The translations under genes were made by a program, and so were the position numbers. A stretch of DNA of 64,000 nucleotides from UBA10324 sp038326325. GTDB taxonomy: Bacteria > Bacteroidota > Bacteroidia > Chitinophagales > UBA10324. Shown one piece after another: positions 50,436-59,525 of the stretch. The notes under the pieces were generated by a model that was not told the origin of the DNA, ran no database searches, and saw nothing but the letters and a program-made list of their open reading frames with translations. Numbering within the stretch: the stretch's first letter is position 1; each line of letters opens with the position of its first letter. Location of the stretch: NCBI GenBank assembly GCA_038326325.1, contig JBBQJW010000013.1, positions 42,423 through 106,422 of the forward strand, given 5' to 3'.

Positions 50436-52118
50436 ATGAAAATATTATTTCGAATTCTTTCGCTAACTTTTCTTTTCAATTTATTGGCGACATATTCTTA
50501 TTCGCAAACACAAAAATTCAGCAAAGCCGATTCGTTGCGCGGCGGATTGCGACCACAGCGAACCTGCTACGATGTTTACTATTATGATTTGTTTGTTCGT
50601 GTCAATGTTTTCAAGAAAAATATTGAAGGAACCAACACCATTTATTTTCATACAAAGGAAAATTTTACAGAACTGCAGATTGATTTATTCAGCAGTATGG
50701 CGATAAGCAAAATTGTTTTTCGCAATCAGGAATTAAAATACAAACGAATTGCCGATGCCATTTTTATCACCTTCCCCAATGAAATGCAGAAGGGGGATTC
50801 CGGAAAATTATTTATCGCTTATAGCGGAACTCCTATCAGTGCAAAAAACCCTCCGTGGGATGGTGGTTTTGTTTGGAAAAAAGATGCGAACGGAAAAGAT
50901 TGGGTTGGAGTGGCGTGCGAAGGAAAGGGGGCGAGTTTGTGGTGGCCAACAAAAGAATATCTCGGCGACAAGCCCGATAGTATGCGAATGACTTTTAACA
51001 CGCCAACCGGTTTAACATGCGTGAGCAACGGAAGACTTGTAAAACATTTTGATATTCCTGATCACACCACCAACTGGGTTTGGAAGGTGAGTTATCCGAT
51101 TAACAATTACAATGTTACATTCAACTTAGCTGATTACGCTTTGGTGACTGATACACTTGTGCGTAGCAACGGTTCTAAACTGTCGCTCGATTATTATGTG
51201 TTGAAAGAAAATGAATGGAAAGCAAAGCCACATTTTCAGCAGGTGAAAACGATGCTTGCATGTTACGAAAAATATTTCGGCCAATATCCTTTCGATCGTG
51301 ATGGATATAAATTAGTAGAGAGTTTTTATTGGGGAATGGAACATCAAACAGCCATAGCTTACGGTAATAATTATGAAAATAACAAGTGGGGTTTCGATTA
51401 CATTATCATTCATGAAACAGCGCACGAATGGTGGGGCAACAATGTGAGTTGCGAAGATTTAGCCGACATGTGGATTCATGAATCCTTTGCCACCTATTCC
51501 GAAGCATTGTATGAAGAATGCACTCGCGGTTATGATACTTCTGTTACTTATTTAGTAAATCAAAAATGGAATATTGAGGACAAGCAACCCATCATAGGGC
51601 CTTATGGTGTAAACTATGAACATGGCGACAACGATCAGTATTACAAAGGCGCATGGATGTTACACACTTTTCGCAATGCACTTGCAAACGACGATTTATT
51701 CTTTTCCATTTTAATCGGGTTGCAAAAACAATTTGGATTGAAAAATACCAACACCGATAAAATTATTTTTTACATCAATCAAAAAACAGGAATGGATTAT
51801 ACTTGGTTCTTTAATCAATACCTGCATTATGCTTCCCCTCCGGTTTTTACTTATAGTTTCAAACCGAAGGGAAAAAATTTAGAACTGTATTATAAATGGA
51901 ATGCTGATGTACAGGATTTCCATTTGCCAATTAAGGTTGTTGCGAGTGTTACAGGTGAATATGCTGACAGAAAAGTAAATTACATTCGGATATTTCCGAC
52001 AACAGGTTGGCAGAAGGTGATGATTAATGGATTAAATAAAAAAAATTTCGCAGTTGATTTGAATGAATTTTATGTGAAGACTGAATACATTAAAAAATTA
52101 GAAGGAATAAAACTTTAA
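50436..52118 (+). CDS. M1-family zinc metallopeptidase
   Basis: From the ATG at 50436 the protein has 560 residues and a signal peptide (FNLLATYSYSQTQ). The peptidase domain has the gluzincin signature HETAHEWW (His326, Glu327, His330) with the third zinc ligand Glu349 in IHESFATYSEAL. The aminopeptidase exopeptidase motif is GMEH (300-303), a variant of GAMEN. It is shorter than typical M1 enzymes because the C-terminal domain is missing. It is an exported peptidase in the periplasm or on the surface. A TTG three codons earlier is also open. TACATTTG (50422-50429), a promoter-like box, lies just before the start. Confidence 0.88.
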   Translation: MKILFRILSLTFLFNLLATYSYSQTQKFSKADSLRGGLRPQRTCYDVYYYDLFVRVNVFKKNIEGTNTIYFHTKENFTELQIDLFSSMAISKIVFRNQELKYKRIADAIFITFPNEMQKGDSGKLFIAYSGTPISAKNPPWDGGFVWKKDANGKDWVGVACEGKGASLWWPTKEYLGDKPDSMRMTFNTPTGLTCVSNGRLVKHFDIPDHTTNWVWKVSYPINNYNVTFNLADYALVTDTLVRSNGSKLSLDYYVLKENEWKAKPHFQQVKTMLACYEKYFGQYPFDRDGYKLVESFYWGMEHQTAIAYGNNYENNKWGFDYIIIHETAHEWWGNNVSCEDLADMWIHESFATYSEALYEECTRGYDTSVTYLVNQKWNIEDKQPIIGPYGVNYEHGDNDQYYKGAWMLHTFRNALANDDLFFSILIGLQKQFGLKNTNTDKIIFYINQKTGMDYTWFFNQYLHYASPPVFTYSFKPKGKNLELYYKWNADVQDFHLPIKVVASVTGEYADRKVNYIRIFPTTGWQKVMINGLNKKNFAVDLNEFYVKTEYIKKLEGIKL

Positions 52119-52141
52119 ATCCGAAACTATAAACCTGAACT

Positions 52142-52828
52142 TTGAACCAGACTAAAAGCAACCGAAGTCTTTACATTGTCATTTTGCTTTTTGCAAATTT
52201 TCTTCCGCTGTATTTATATTCTCAGGGATACTGGACTGTTTTTATTTTTTTTTATCTCTACTGGTTCGAAACATTGATACTTTCTTTTTTCAGTTCGCTC
52301 AAAATAATTTTTGCAACAGGTCATGATGTTGGTGAAATAATTCCATCGCAATGGAAAAGAATAATGAGTGCCATAAAATTTTTTATTGCACGAACATTTC
52401 TTTTACTTTTTTATTTGCTGTTTCTTGTTGCGTTCATTGGATTTTCGCAAGCAGATAAAAATGATTCAATGAAAATGTTTACGGCAGTTTTCTTTCGCGA
52501 TTTCAATTTCAATATTGCGGTAACAGGATTCATTCTGAGTCATGGTTTCGATTTTATTTTTAATTATTTACTCTCGAATGAAAATCAATACAAAAAATAT
52601 AATGCCTTCTCGCTGTTTTTCGATGCAAGGATAATTGTGATACATGTTTCAATTGTGTTGAGTGCATTTGCATTGCAGTTTTCTCCCGGTTCAACTATTA
52701 GTGGCCATGCAGTAGGTTCCTATCTCGCTCTTTTCATTTTTGTTTCTTTGAAAACACTTGTCGATATTTTTCATTTACCGTCAAAAAATAACTCCCGGTT
52801 AGAAATGCATATTCACAATAGATATTAA
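52142..52828 (+). CDS. DUF6498-like membrane protein
   Basis: The 228-residue protein has about five to six membrane helices. YIVILLFANFLPLYLYS is followed by VFIFFYLYWFETLILSFF, the pattern I associate with DUF6498 proteins. Later helices come from RTFLLLFYLLFLVAFIGF and SLALFIFVSLKTLVDIF-type segments. It starts at TTG 52142. It is 24 bases downstream of the M1 peptidase gene and 60 bases upstream of a methyltransferase-like gene, so a shared operon is possible. Function unknown. Confidence 0.6.
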   Translation: MNQTKSNRSLYIVILLFANFLPLYLYSQGYWTVFIFFYLYWFETLILSFFSSLKIIFATGHDVGEIIPSQWKRIMSAIKFFIARTFLLLFYLLFLVAFIGFSQADKNDSMKMFTAVFFRDFNFNIAVTGFILSHGFDFIFNYLLSNENQYKKYNAFSLFFDARIIVIHVSIVLSAFALQFSPGSTISGHAVGSYLALFIFVSLKTLVDIFHLPSKNNSRLEMHIHNRY

Positions 52829-52887
52829 TTGGCAAAAAGAAATTCAGTAATCTTGATTTTTTAAAAAACATAATAACCTTTTATACA

Positions 52888-53481
52888 ATGGACGAAAGCA
52901 CCCTCAGAATAACCTACTCAGTTTTCTTTTTTCTTTTCATAATTGTTTCATCCGCTTACAGAATCAGAGCGACAAAGGCCGGAGGTGATTCGCTTGATGT
53001 GAAAAAGGAAGGAATGGGTGTTGCAATTCCATTGCGAATTGCTGGAAGTGGTCTCACATTCGGTAGTTTAATTTTTATTTTTTTTCCTGAATGGATTTCG
53101 TTTGCCGATTGGCGCGAATATTCATGGTTCTATTTAACCGGAGTAATTCTTTGTGCTGTGTCATTGCCATTTGTGATATGGACTTTTCAATCTCTTGGAA
53201 AAAATATTACCGAAACTGTAGAAGCCCGAAAAGCAAGTCAGTTAGTTACAACAGGCATTTACAAATATCTCCGTCACCCGATTTACACCACCACATTTTT
53301 TTTCAACTGCGGTCTATTTTTTATTTCTGCAAATCTGTTGATTGGTGCGTTGACTGTTACACTATTTGTGATGCTGATTATCCGAACCACATCAGAAGAG
53401 AAAATACTGATTGAAAAATTCGGCGATAATTATCGTGATTACATGAGAAAAGTTGGCGGACATTTCCCCAGACCATTTTAG
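52888..53481 (+). CDS. Isoprenylcysteine carboxyl methyltransferase/PEMT-like membrane protein
   Basis: The 197-residue protein has four to five membrane helices. The conserved C-terminal SAM-binding segment is TGIYKYLRHPIYTTTF, followed by RTTSEEKILIEKFGDNYRDY. This is the RHPxY and EExxLxxxFGxxYxxY signature of the ICMT/PEMT family of membrane methyltransferases. The substrate in bacteria is generally unknown, often a phospholipid or a small lipid-like molecule. Length and topology are typical. Confidence 0.82.
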   Translation: MDESTLRITYSVFFFLFIIVSSAYRIRATKAGGDSLDVKKEGMGVAIPLRIAGSGLTFGSLIFIFFPEWISFADWREYSWFYLTGVILCAVSLPFVIWTFQSLGKNITETVEARKASQLVTTGIYKYLRHPIYTTTFFFNCGLFFISANLLIGALTVTLFVMLIIRTTSEEKILIEKFGDNYRDYMRKVGGHFPRPF

Positions 53482-53555
53482 ATTTAGGAGTTTAGATTTT
53501 AGAATTAATAATTTAACAGAGACAATTAACTTTTCACTTTTAATTTTTCACTTTT

Positions 53556-54434
53556 ATGAAGGCATACATTTTTCCGGGTCAGGGAGCCCAATTTGTCGGA
53601 ATGGGAAAAGATCTGTACGACAATAATTCAACGGCAAAGGATTATTTTGAGAAGGCAAATGAAATTCTTGGGTTTCGAATTACCGATTTAATGTTCAGTG
53701 GAACTGAAGAGGATTTGAAGCAAACAAAGGTTACTCAACCTGCCATTTTTCTTCATTCGGTAATCAGAGCTGTTACACTTGGCGAAAGTTTTATGCCCGA
53801 TATGGTAGCAGGACATTCACTTGGGGAATTTTCTGCTTTGGTGGCGAATAAGGCATTGACTTTTGAAGATGGGCTGCTGTTAGTTTCCAAGCGCGCGATC
53901 GCTATGCAGAAAGCGTGCGAATTAAATCCTTCCACAATGGCAGCAGTTTTAGGATTGGATGATGCAAAGGTGGAAGAGATTTGTGCAAGTGTAACAGACC
54001 ACATTGTTGTTCCTGCAAATTATAATTGTCCGGGACAGTTAGTTATAAGCGGTTCAATAGAAGGTGTGACAATTGCTTGTGAAAAATTAAAGGCGGCTGG
54101 AGCTAAGCGCGCATTGATGTTACAGGTTGGAGGAGCATTTCACTCACCACTTATGGAACCGGCAAAAAAGGAATTAGAAGATGCAATTAATTCCACCCAT
54201 TTTTCGAATCCTATTTGCGCCGTATATCAGAATGTAAATGCAAAAGCCGTTACAAACCCAGAAGAAATAAAAACGAATTTAATTTCTCAATTAACAGCAC
54301 CTGTTCGCTGGACCCAGATTGTTCAGAACATGATTGCTGACGGCGGAACTGAATTTTATGAGTGTGGTCCAGGCAATGTTTTACAAGGATTAGTAAAGAA
54401 AATAAATCGTGATGCTGTAACGCAAACTGCTTAA
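53556..54434 (+). CDS. fabD: Malonyl-CoA:ACP transacylase
   Basis: The 292-residue enzyme loads malonate onto acyl carrier protein for fatty-acid synthesis. The N-terminal FPGQGAQFVGMGKDLYD motif is present. The nucleophile Ser88 is in AGHSLGEFSAL, and the His of the dyad is His196 in GGAFHSPLM. The oxyanion-related segment VPANYNCPGQLVISG is intact. Length is typical. It stands alone rather than with other fab genes. Confidence 0.96.
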   Translation: MKAYIFPGQGAQFVGMGKDLYDNNSTAKDYFEKANEILGFRITDLMFSGTEEDLKQTKVTQPAIFLHSVIRAVTLGESFMPDMVAGHSLGEFSALVANKALTFEDGLLLVSKRAIAMQKACELNPSTMAAVLGLDDAKVEEICASVTDHIVVPANYNCPGQLVISGSIEGVTIACEKLKAAGAKRALMLQVGGAFHSPLMEPAKKELEDAINSTHFSNPICAVYQNVNAKAVTNPEEIKTNLISQLTAPVRWTQIVQNMIADGGTEFYECGPGNVLQGLVKKINRDAVTQTA

Positions 54435-54551
54435 ATCAAATCACTTAAACTAAAGTGGAAAGAAAATTTTATTAAAGGTTTGTTTCTTCGGTATTTCTTT
54501 CCTTCATTTGTTTCCAATCAAAAAAACTTTCTAACCAAAAATTCTTTACAC

Positions 54552-54992
54552 ATGAACATTAAAAGCTTAATTCTCGCGGGCACTTTTGCGGTTGCAGGTT
54601 TTGCAGCAAATGCAGGCAACGCATCTCTTTTCAGTTACGATAAGGGTGCTGTTAACAACAAAATGAACAGTGTAGTTGCTGTTGAAAATTTTGTGAATCA
54701 GAACGATGGTGTAACCATCAGTACAATGAACGCAGAAGGTCAGAAATTGGCTGCTACTGCAAACCTTTCTGAAGAAACCAGCATCAGTAGTTCATTACTT
54801 GATGGACCTGCTGGTATTCCTTCTTTCTTATGGGGATGCGTACTTTCAGCTTTGGGAGTATTAGTAGTTTATTTAGTAACACAAGATGGCGATGAAACCA
54901 AAAAAGCACTTTATGGTTGCTTAGTTGGAGCAGCTGTATATGTGTTGTGGATTATTTTTGAAATTGTAATTTTCGGAGGCAGTTTCTATTAG
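54552..54992 (+). CDS. Small exported membrane protein of the yidD operon
   Basis: From the ATG at 54552 the protein has 146 residues. It opens with a signal peptide (MNIKSLILAGTFAVAGFAAN). A polar middle follows (NAEGQKLAATANLSEETSIS), then two C-terminal membrane helices: IPSFLWGCVLSALGVLVVYL and ALYGCLVGAAVYVLWIIFEI. Two Cys (CVLS and YGCL) sit in the helices. An earlier open frame to 54480 lacks a good start. It lies 9 bases before the LolA-like gene, so it leads the operon that includes yidD. I do not recognise the family. Confidence 0.6.
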   Translation: MNIKSLILAGTFAVAGFAANAGNASLFSYDKGAVNNKMNSVVAVENFVNQNDGVTISTMNAEGQKLAATANLSEETSISSSLLDGPAGIPSFLWGCVLSALGVLVVYLVTQDGDETKKALYGCLVGAAVYVLWIIFEIVIFGGSFY

Positions 54993-55001
54993 TAGTTTGA
55001 A

Positions 55002-55685
55002 GTGCAATTAAGAATTTTATTAATTTTTTTTATACTGTTGTCCAAGCCAATGCTTGGACAACAGTATTTTAGGGTGAAGGCAGACTTCTCTATAAAGGAA
55101 ACATTGGCAGATGGAAAGTCATCGCTCACAATGGGAACTATCTACTTTGATAAAACAGCCAAGCGATTAGTATATCAGATTAAGTTTCCTGAAAAGGAAA
55201 CGATGGTGCTCACTGATTCAACCCTTTACCGAGTAAAAGATGGAGTGATTATAGAAAAAAAACCTGCTTTCAATATTTTAAATTTTTCTATTTACAATCT
55301 TGCGTTATCTGCTAAAATGTCAAATTACGGGTTGGAAAATAGTGGTACTTTCAAATTAACAAATGTTGAAAAGGAAGACAGTTTAATTATTTCAACCTGG
55401 AGCCCTACAAATGAAAAATTAAAAGAACTAACGGGTAATGTTTTAATCTCACAAAAAAGCAAACAACTTTTTGGATTAGTCTTTTTTGATAAGAATGAGA
55501 AAATTTTATCTAAACAATTCTTTGAAGAATATAAAAATAGCAAGGGGCTTGACTTTCCTGGGCAGATTACCCAGATCAATTATATCGATGGAAAAGAATT
55601 TTATAAAATCACCACCTTTAAAAATGTGGTGGTAAACGACCTGAATGAATACAACATTTACAATTTTACTTTTCCTGCTCAGTAG
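55002..55685 (+). CDS. Exported protein of the yidD operon, LolA-fold-like
   Basis: The 227-residue protein starts at GTG 55002 with a signal peptide (ILLIFFILLSKPMLGQ). Its body has the strand-rich plan of LolA-like lipid-binding proteins: FRVKADFSIKETLADGKSSL, MGTIYFDKTAKRLVYQIKFP, ETMVLTDSTLYRVKDG, KSKQLFGLVFFDKNEKIL. The match is to fold pattern only; there is no strong motif. It overlaps yidD by 41 bases, so the two are translationally coupled. Confidence 0.5.
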   Translation: MQLRILLIFFILLSKPMLGQQYFRVKADFSIKETLADGKSSLTMGTIYFDKTAKRLVYQIKFPEKETMVLTDSTLYRVKDGVIIEKKPAFNILNFSIYNLALSAKMSNYGLENSGTFKLTNVEKEDSLIISTWSPTNEKLKELTGNVLISQKSKQLFGLVFFDKNEKILSKQFFEEYKNSKGLDFPGQITQINYIDGKEFYKITTFKNVVVNDLNEYNIYNFTFPAQ

Positions 55686-56040
55686 CAATTTTTGTTTTTC
55701 GCAACATGCAGGAGTGAATGTTGATTTTAATCAGTTGTCATCTGCAATGGATCCTGGAGTTCATCATCACCGCTACAATTACAAAGGGGTGAACAGTGGA
55801 ACAGATTTTTTATTTACCTCGTTTTTTATTTTTTATAAGAGCTTTATTTCATCGCAGGATGGTAACTCCTGCACCTTTACTCCCTCGTGTTCTGAATACA
55901 TGATTCAATCTATTCGCAAGAAAGGTTTAATTATAGGAGCAATGGCAGGGTTCGACAGATTGTTAAGGTGTAACGGTCTAAGTCCAGAAAAATATAAATA
56001 CGACCAGAACAAACAAGTTTTTATTGATCCGGTGAATTGA
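55645..56040 (+). CDS. yidD: Membrane protein insertion efficiency factor YidD
   Basis: The 131-residue protein carries the YidD core: YKSFISSQDGNSCTFTPSCS, EYMIQSIRKKGLIIGAMAGF and DRLLRCNGLSPEK. Cys in CTFTPSC and LLRCN are the conserved family cysteines. It has an unusual N-terminal extension (about 45 residues) with a signal-like start MNTTFTILLFLLSSNFCFS, absent from typical about 70-85-residue YidD. YidD assists YidC/SecYEG-dependent membrane protein insertion. The gene overlaps both neighbours. Confidence 0.88.
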   Translation: MNTTFTILLFLLSSNFCFSQHAGVNVDFNQLSSAMDPGVHHHRYNYKGVNSGTDFLFTSFFIFYKSFISSQDGNSCTFTPSCSEYMIQSIRKKGLIIGAMAGFDRLLRCNGLSPEKYKYDQNKQVFIDPVN

Positions 56041-56873
56041 TGAAGAAGATATTTTTTTTCATTGTAGCCTTTTCACTTTTCACTTTTCACTTTTGTCGTG
56101 CACAGAACCTTTTTGATATACAGCACACAAAATCTTTTGCTGATTACTTGTATCAATCTGGTCAATTCAAATTAGCTGCAGAGGAATATGAGAGATGGTT
56201 GTTTTTTGAACCGGAAAGCGATTCAGCATCATTGCTATTAATGAAATCGTACCGTAAAGGAGGTATGTATCAGCAAGGGATTGCGAAAACCAAACTGATT
56301 TTTCCGGATTATGAAAAAATGAATTCCTCAATAGCAAAGGAATATTCAATTCTTCTTTTACTGAATAGAAATTTTTTACAGGCCGATTCATTTCTAAAAT
56401 CAGAAACTTCATTTTCCGCTTCAGACCGCGATTATTTATTGATGAATGAAAATCTTATGCGGAAAAACTGGAAGAGTGCAGAACAGATTTATTTAACAAA
56501 TAATTATTCTGACACAAGAGCATTTGCTCCTTACTCCGTTGTGTTTAAAGAGTATAAAGAGTTGCCACATCGTTCTGCGGCATTGGCAATGTCCATGTCA
56601 ACGATTATTCCAGGCACCGGAAAGTTTTATACTGGTGATTGGAAGGACGCGATTTTCTCATTGGTACTAATTGGTGCATCGGGCATTCAGGCGTATCGAG
56701 GATTTAATGAAAAAGGAGTAAAGAGCGCTTATGGATGGATATTCGGGGGCTTCGGCGCCGGGCTTTATCTTGGAAATATTTACGGCTCGTTTAAGTCGGC
56801 AAAGGATTTTAATCACAAACACGAAAATGAATTGCTTAAAAAGGCGACTGACTTATTCAGCATTAATCTTTAG
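56040..56873 (+). CDS. Exported TPR-like protein with C-terminal membrane domain (copy 1)
   Basis: From ATG 56040 (overlapping the yidD stop as TGATG) the protein has 277 residues: a signal peptide ending HFCRAQN, then TPR-type helices (FADYLYQSGQFKLAAEEYER, QGIAKTKLIFPDYEKMNSSI). The C-terminal segment is STIIPGTGKFYTGDWKDAIF followed by SLVLIGASGIQAYRG and glycine-rich helices. The IIPGxGxFYxGD motif resembles DUF5683-type proteins and recurs in the next gene. It overlaps the next gene by 47 bases. Confidence 0.65.
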   Translation: MKKIFFFIVAFSLFTFHFCRAQNLFDIQHTKSFADYLYQSGQFKLAAEEYERWLFFEPESDSASLLLMKSYRKGGMYQQGIAKTKLIFPDYEKMNSSIAKEYSILLLLNRNFLQADSFLKSETSFSASDRDYLLMNENLMRKNWKSAEQIYLTNNYSDTRAFAPYSVVFKEYKELPHRSAALAMSMSTIIPGTGKFYTGDWKDAIFSLVLIGASGIQAYRGFNEKGVKSAYGWIFGGFGAGLYLGNIYGSFKSAKDFNHKHENELLKKATDLFSINL

Positions 56874-57669
56874 TCTGTTGTTGAGTGTAACAGTTCAGGC
56901 GCAGGATGTTTCTGCCGTATTTGATCTGGCCACTCAAATGAAGAACGAAGGAAATTATGAAGGAGCAATAAAACTATTTCAGCGTGTAAATTATTTTGGT
57001 AACGGATTCAAAAACACTGAATGCTTGCTGAACACTGCTGATGTTTATTTTATGATGAATGATTATGATAGAGCGAATGAATATTATGAATATGCTTATC
57101 ATTCCACTTCAAATGATAGTTTGCAAAATCTTATTTCGCTAAGTAAATCAGCGATTTTTATTTACCAGAAAAAATATCTCGAAGCATTACAGGAATTATT
57201 CAGTGTAACGGATGATGCATTAATCAACAGCACAAAAAATATTTATCTCGCAACGGCTTATTACGGATTGAACAAATTTGAAGAATGTAAATCGGTGTTA
57301 TTTGAAATGGAAAGTGATTCCATAACTAAAAGTCAATTGACAAAACTCATTTCAAAAGCAGAGAAAGTTCAAAAGCGCAATCCGAATACTTCGAAGGTTT
57401 TGTCAATGATAATTCCGGGACTTGGACAATTTTATGTAGGTGATGTTCGCGATGGAATTAATTCGTTGCTTATTACAAGTGCATTTATGTACCTCGCTCT
57501 GAATACCGCTTTGCAATATTCTTTTCTTGAGGCAACCTCAGTTCTGCCTTGGTTCAGCAGATATTATATGGGAGGATATAATCATGCAAAAGTTATTGCA
57601 GTAAACAGAATCGAAGAAAAACAGTATTCTATTTATCTGCAGATTCTGAAAATTATTCAGCACGACTGA
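56827..57669 (+). CDS. Exported TPR-like protein with C-terminal membrane domain (copy 2)
   Basis: From ATG 56827 the protein has 280 residues; the longer open frame to 56731 would add a non-signal stretch. It has a signal peptide (YSALIFSLLLSVTVQAQ) and TPR helices (MKNEGNYEGAIKLFQRVNYF, MMNDYDRANEYYEYAYH). The C-terminal domain is SMIIPGLGQFYVGDVRDGIN, paralogous to that of the 56040 gene. It is the last gene of the overlapping yidD operon, ending 3 bases before the convergent trans-sulfuration gene. Its function is likely linked to that of copy 1; both unknown. Confidence 0.68.
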   Translation: MNCLKRRLTYSALIFSLLLSVTVQAQDVSAVFDLATQMKNEGNYEGAIKLFQRVNYFGNGFKNTECLLNTADVYFMMNDYDRANEYYEYAYHSTSNDSLQNLISLSKSAIFIYQKKYLEALQELFSVTDDALINSTKNIYLATAYYGLNKFEECKSVLFEMESDSITKSQLTKLISKAEKVQKRNPNTSKVLSMIIPGLGQFYVGDVRDGINSLLITSAFMYLALNTALQYSFLEATSVLPWFSRYYMGGYNHAKVIAVNRIEEKQYSIYLQILKIIQHD

Positions 57670-57672
57670 AAA

Positions 57673-58914
57673 TTATTTTACGGCTTCCAAGGCGCAATTC
57701 AAATCTTCAATAATATCCTCTACATTTTCAATTCCAACTGATAGGCGAATCAAGCCGTCAGTTATCCCAAATTTTAATCTTTCCTCGCGTGGTACGGGAA
57801 GATGACTCATACTTGCGGGATGCTGAATAATAGTATCAGCAGTTCCAAGCGATACTGCAAGTGTGCAGAAAGAAATGTTGTTCATTAACTCCAATCCCGC
57901 GTTCAGTCCGCCTTTCAAATCGAAACTCATCATGCCGGTGAAATTGCGCATCTGTTTTTTTGCCAATGCATAATCGGGATGAGAAGTCAATCCGCAATAA
58001 TTTACCTGTGAAACTTTGGAATGAGATTGTAAAAACTGAGCAACCTTCATTGCATTACTGCAATGCCGTTCCATTCTTAACTCCAATGTTTTCATCCCTT
58101 GAACAAGCGACCATGAATCAAAAGGGTTTCCGTTTGCGCCAACAAGCTTTAAAATTTTCTGAATATTTTTATTCATGAAGTTTTTATCACTTCCAACTAA
58201 TACACCGCCAATAGCTGTTCCATGCCCATTCAGGAATTTTGTGGTAGAGTGTAACACAAAATCAACATCGTACTGAAACGGTTGCTGCAAATAAGGAGTT
58301 GCAAACGAATTATCTACGGCGCTGTAACAGTTATATTTTTTTGCAAGCGCGCTCAATGCTTCAATGTCGTAACAATCAAGCGTAGGATTCGCAGGTGTTT
58401 CGATATAAATCATTTTGATTGAAGTGTCTTTTTTCAAAGCATCTTCTACCATCGAAAGATTTTTTAATTCAGTAATTACAGGAACAATATTCAGGGGTTG
58501 AAGAACCTGATGTAACAGTTCATTGGTTCCGCCATACAAAGTGCCTTGCGCAATTACTTTCTCTCCGGGCTTTAAACAACTAAGGAACAAAGCAGAGATG
58601 GCACCCATACCACTGCTGAAAACTTTTGCAGTCAATTCGAGTTGTTCGCCGTTTTTATTTTTCAGATTCCAGGCTTCGAGTGCAGCTATTTTTTTCTCGG
58701 CCATTTCAACTGTCGGGTTGTGCCATCGGCTGTAGATGTAACCTTGTTTTTCTCCTTTAAAAATCTGCATCAGTTCCGCGGCATCATCATACGAGTAAGT
58801 GGAAGTAGGATAAATGGCTTCGGTGTGTGTATTCACCGCCTTATGCAAATCAACCTGTGAATGCACGCAAGTGCTTCCGAAACCTTTATACATTTTTTTT
58901 GTTCTGTCTTTCAT
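57673..58914 (-). CDS. PLP-dependent trans-sulfuration enzyme (Cys/Met metabolism)
   Basis: The 413-residue enzyme belongs to the Cys/Met metabolism PLP family. The Schiff-base Lys226 is in HSTTKFLNGH. The family motifs YPTSTYSY, YIYSRWHNPTVE, FSSGMGAISALF, YGGTNELLH, YIETPANPTLD, VDNSFATPYLQQP and LSVGIENVEDIIEDL are all intact. Candidate activities are methionine gamma-lyase, cystathionine gamma-synthase or O-acetylhomoserine sulfhydrylase; sequence alone does not decide. Confidence 0.92.
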   Translation of the reverse strand: MKDRTKKMYKGFGSTCVHSQVDLHKAVNTHTEAIYPTSTYSYDDAAELMQIFKGEKQGYIYSRWHNPTVEMAEKKIAALEAWNLKNKNGEQLELTAKVFSSGMGAISALFLSCLKPGEKVIAQGTLYGGTNELLHQVLQPLNIVPVITELKNLSMVEDALKKDTSIKMIYIETPANPTLDCYDIEALSALAKKYNCYSAVDNSFATPYLQQPFQYDVDFVLHSTTKFLNGHGTAIGGVLVGSDKNFMNKNIQKILKLVGANGNPFDSWSLVQGMKTLELRMERHCSNAMKVAQFLQSHSKVSQVNYCGLTSHPDYALAKKQMRNFTGMMSFDLKGGLNAGLELMNNISFCTLAVSLGTADTIIQHPASMSHLPVPREERLKFGITDGLIRLSVGIENVEDIIEDLNCALEAVK

Positions 58915-58997
58915 GGTAACCGATGTTTGTTCGCTGCAAATGTGCAGAATTTTTTTAGTCGGATTCTTTAACCTTAATTTTACTCAATTATTTTCCT

Positions 58998-59516
58998 ATG
59001 GCACTGAATAAATACATCCAGCTTTACACTTCATACAATGTGTGGGCGAATATGCAACTCGGAAGCATTGCGTTAGCATTGGATGGTAACGCATTTGACG
59101 CTGAGGTAAACAGCAGTTTTAAATCAATCCGAAAAACTTTTCTTCACATCTGGGATGCTGAGTATATCTGGCTCTCAAGAATTCAGGAGGTGCAGTTGAA
59201 AGAAGTACCAAGTAAATTTTTTAATGGGTCAAAAGATGGATTGATAAAACAAATGCTCGATACAAGTTCTGCATTTGATGAGATGGGCGAATGCCAGGAT
59301 ATTCTTAGTCTTGAAAAAGTTGTTGAATACAAGATGATGAATGGCGACAATGGAAGAAGTAAAATATTTGAAGCAATTCTTCACTGCATGAATCACAGCA
59401 CTTATCATCGCGGACAATTAGTGACTTTGTTTCGTCAGGCAGGTGTAACAGAAATTCCTTCGACCGATTTAATAAAGTTTACAAGACTTGAATATAAAAC
59501 AAAAATGACTTCGTAA
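58998..59516 (+). CDS. DinB/YfiT-like four-helix protein
   Basis: The 172-residue protein has the DinB fold: LYTSYNVWANMQLGSIALAL (start helix), FLHIWDAEYIWLSRI (first metal-binding His) and HCMNHSTYHRGQLVTLFRQ (second and third His). The three histidines form the metal site of DinB-like proteins. Members are often thiol- or bacillithiol-dependent transferases; here a role is not assigned. It is 9 bases upstream of the next gene. Confidence 0.85.
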   Translation: MALNKYIQLYTSYNVWANMQLGSIALALDGNAFDAEVNSSFKSIRKTFLHIWDAEYIWLSRIQEVQLKEVPSKFFNGSKDGLIKQMLDTSSAFDEMGECQDILSLEKVVEYKMMNGDNGRSKIFEAILHCMNHSTYHRGQLVTLFRQAGVTEIPSTDLIKFTRLEYKTKMTS

Positions 59517-59525
59517 AATAATTTT

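Noticed and set aside
53893..53900. GCGATCGC (HIP1 octamer)
   Set aside because: I noticed only one full copy, so the window's iterated motif is not cyanobacterial HIP1.
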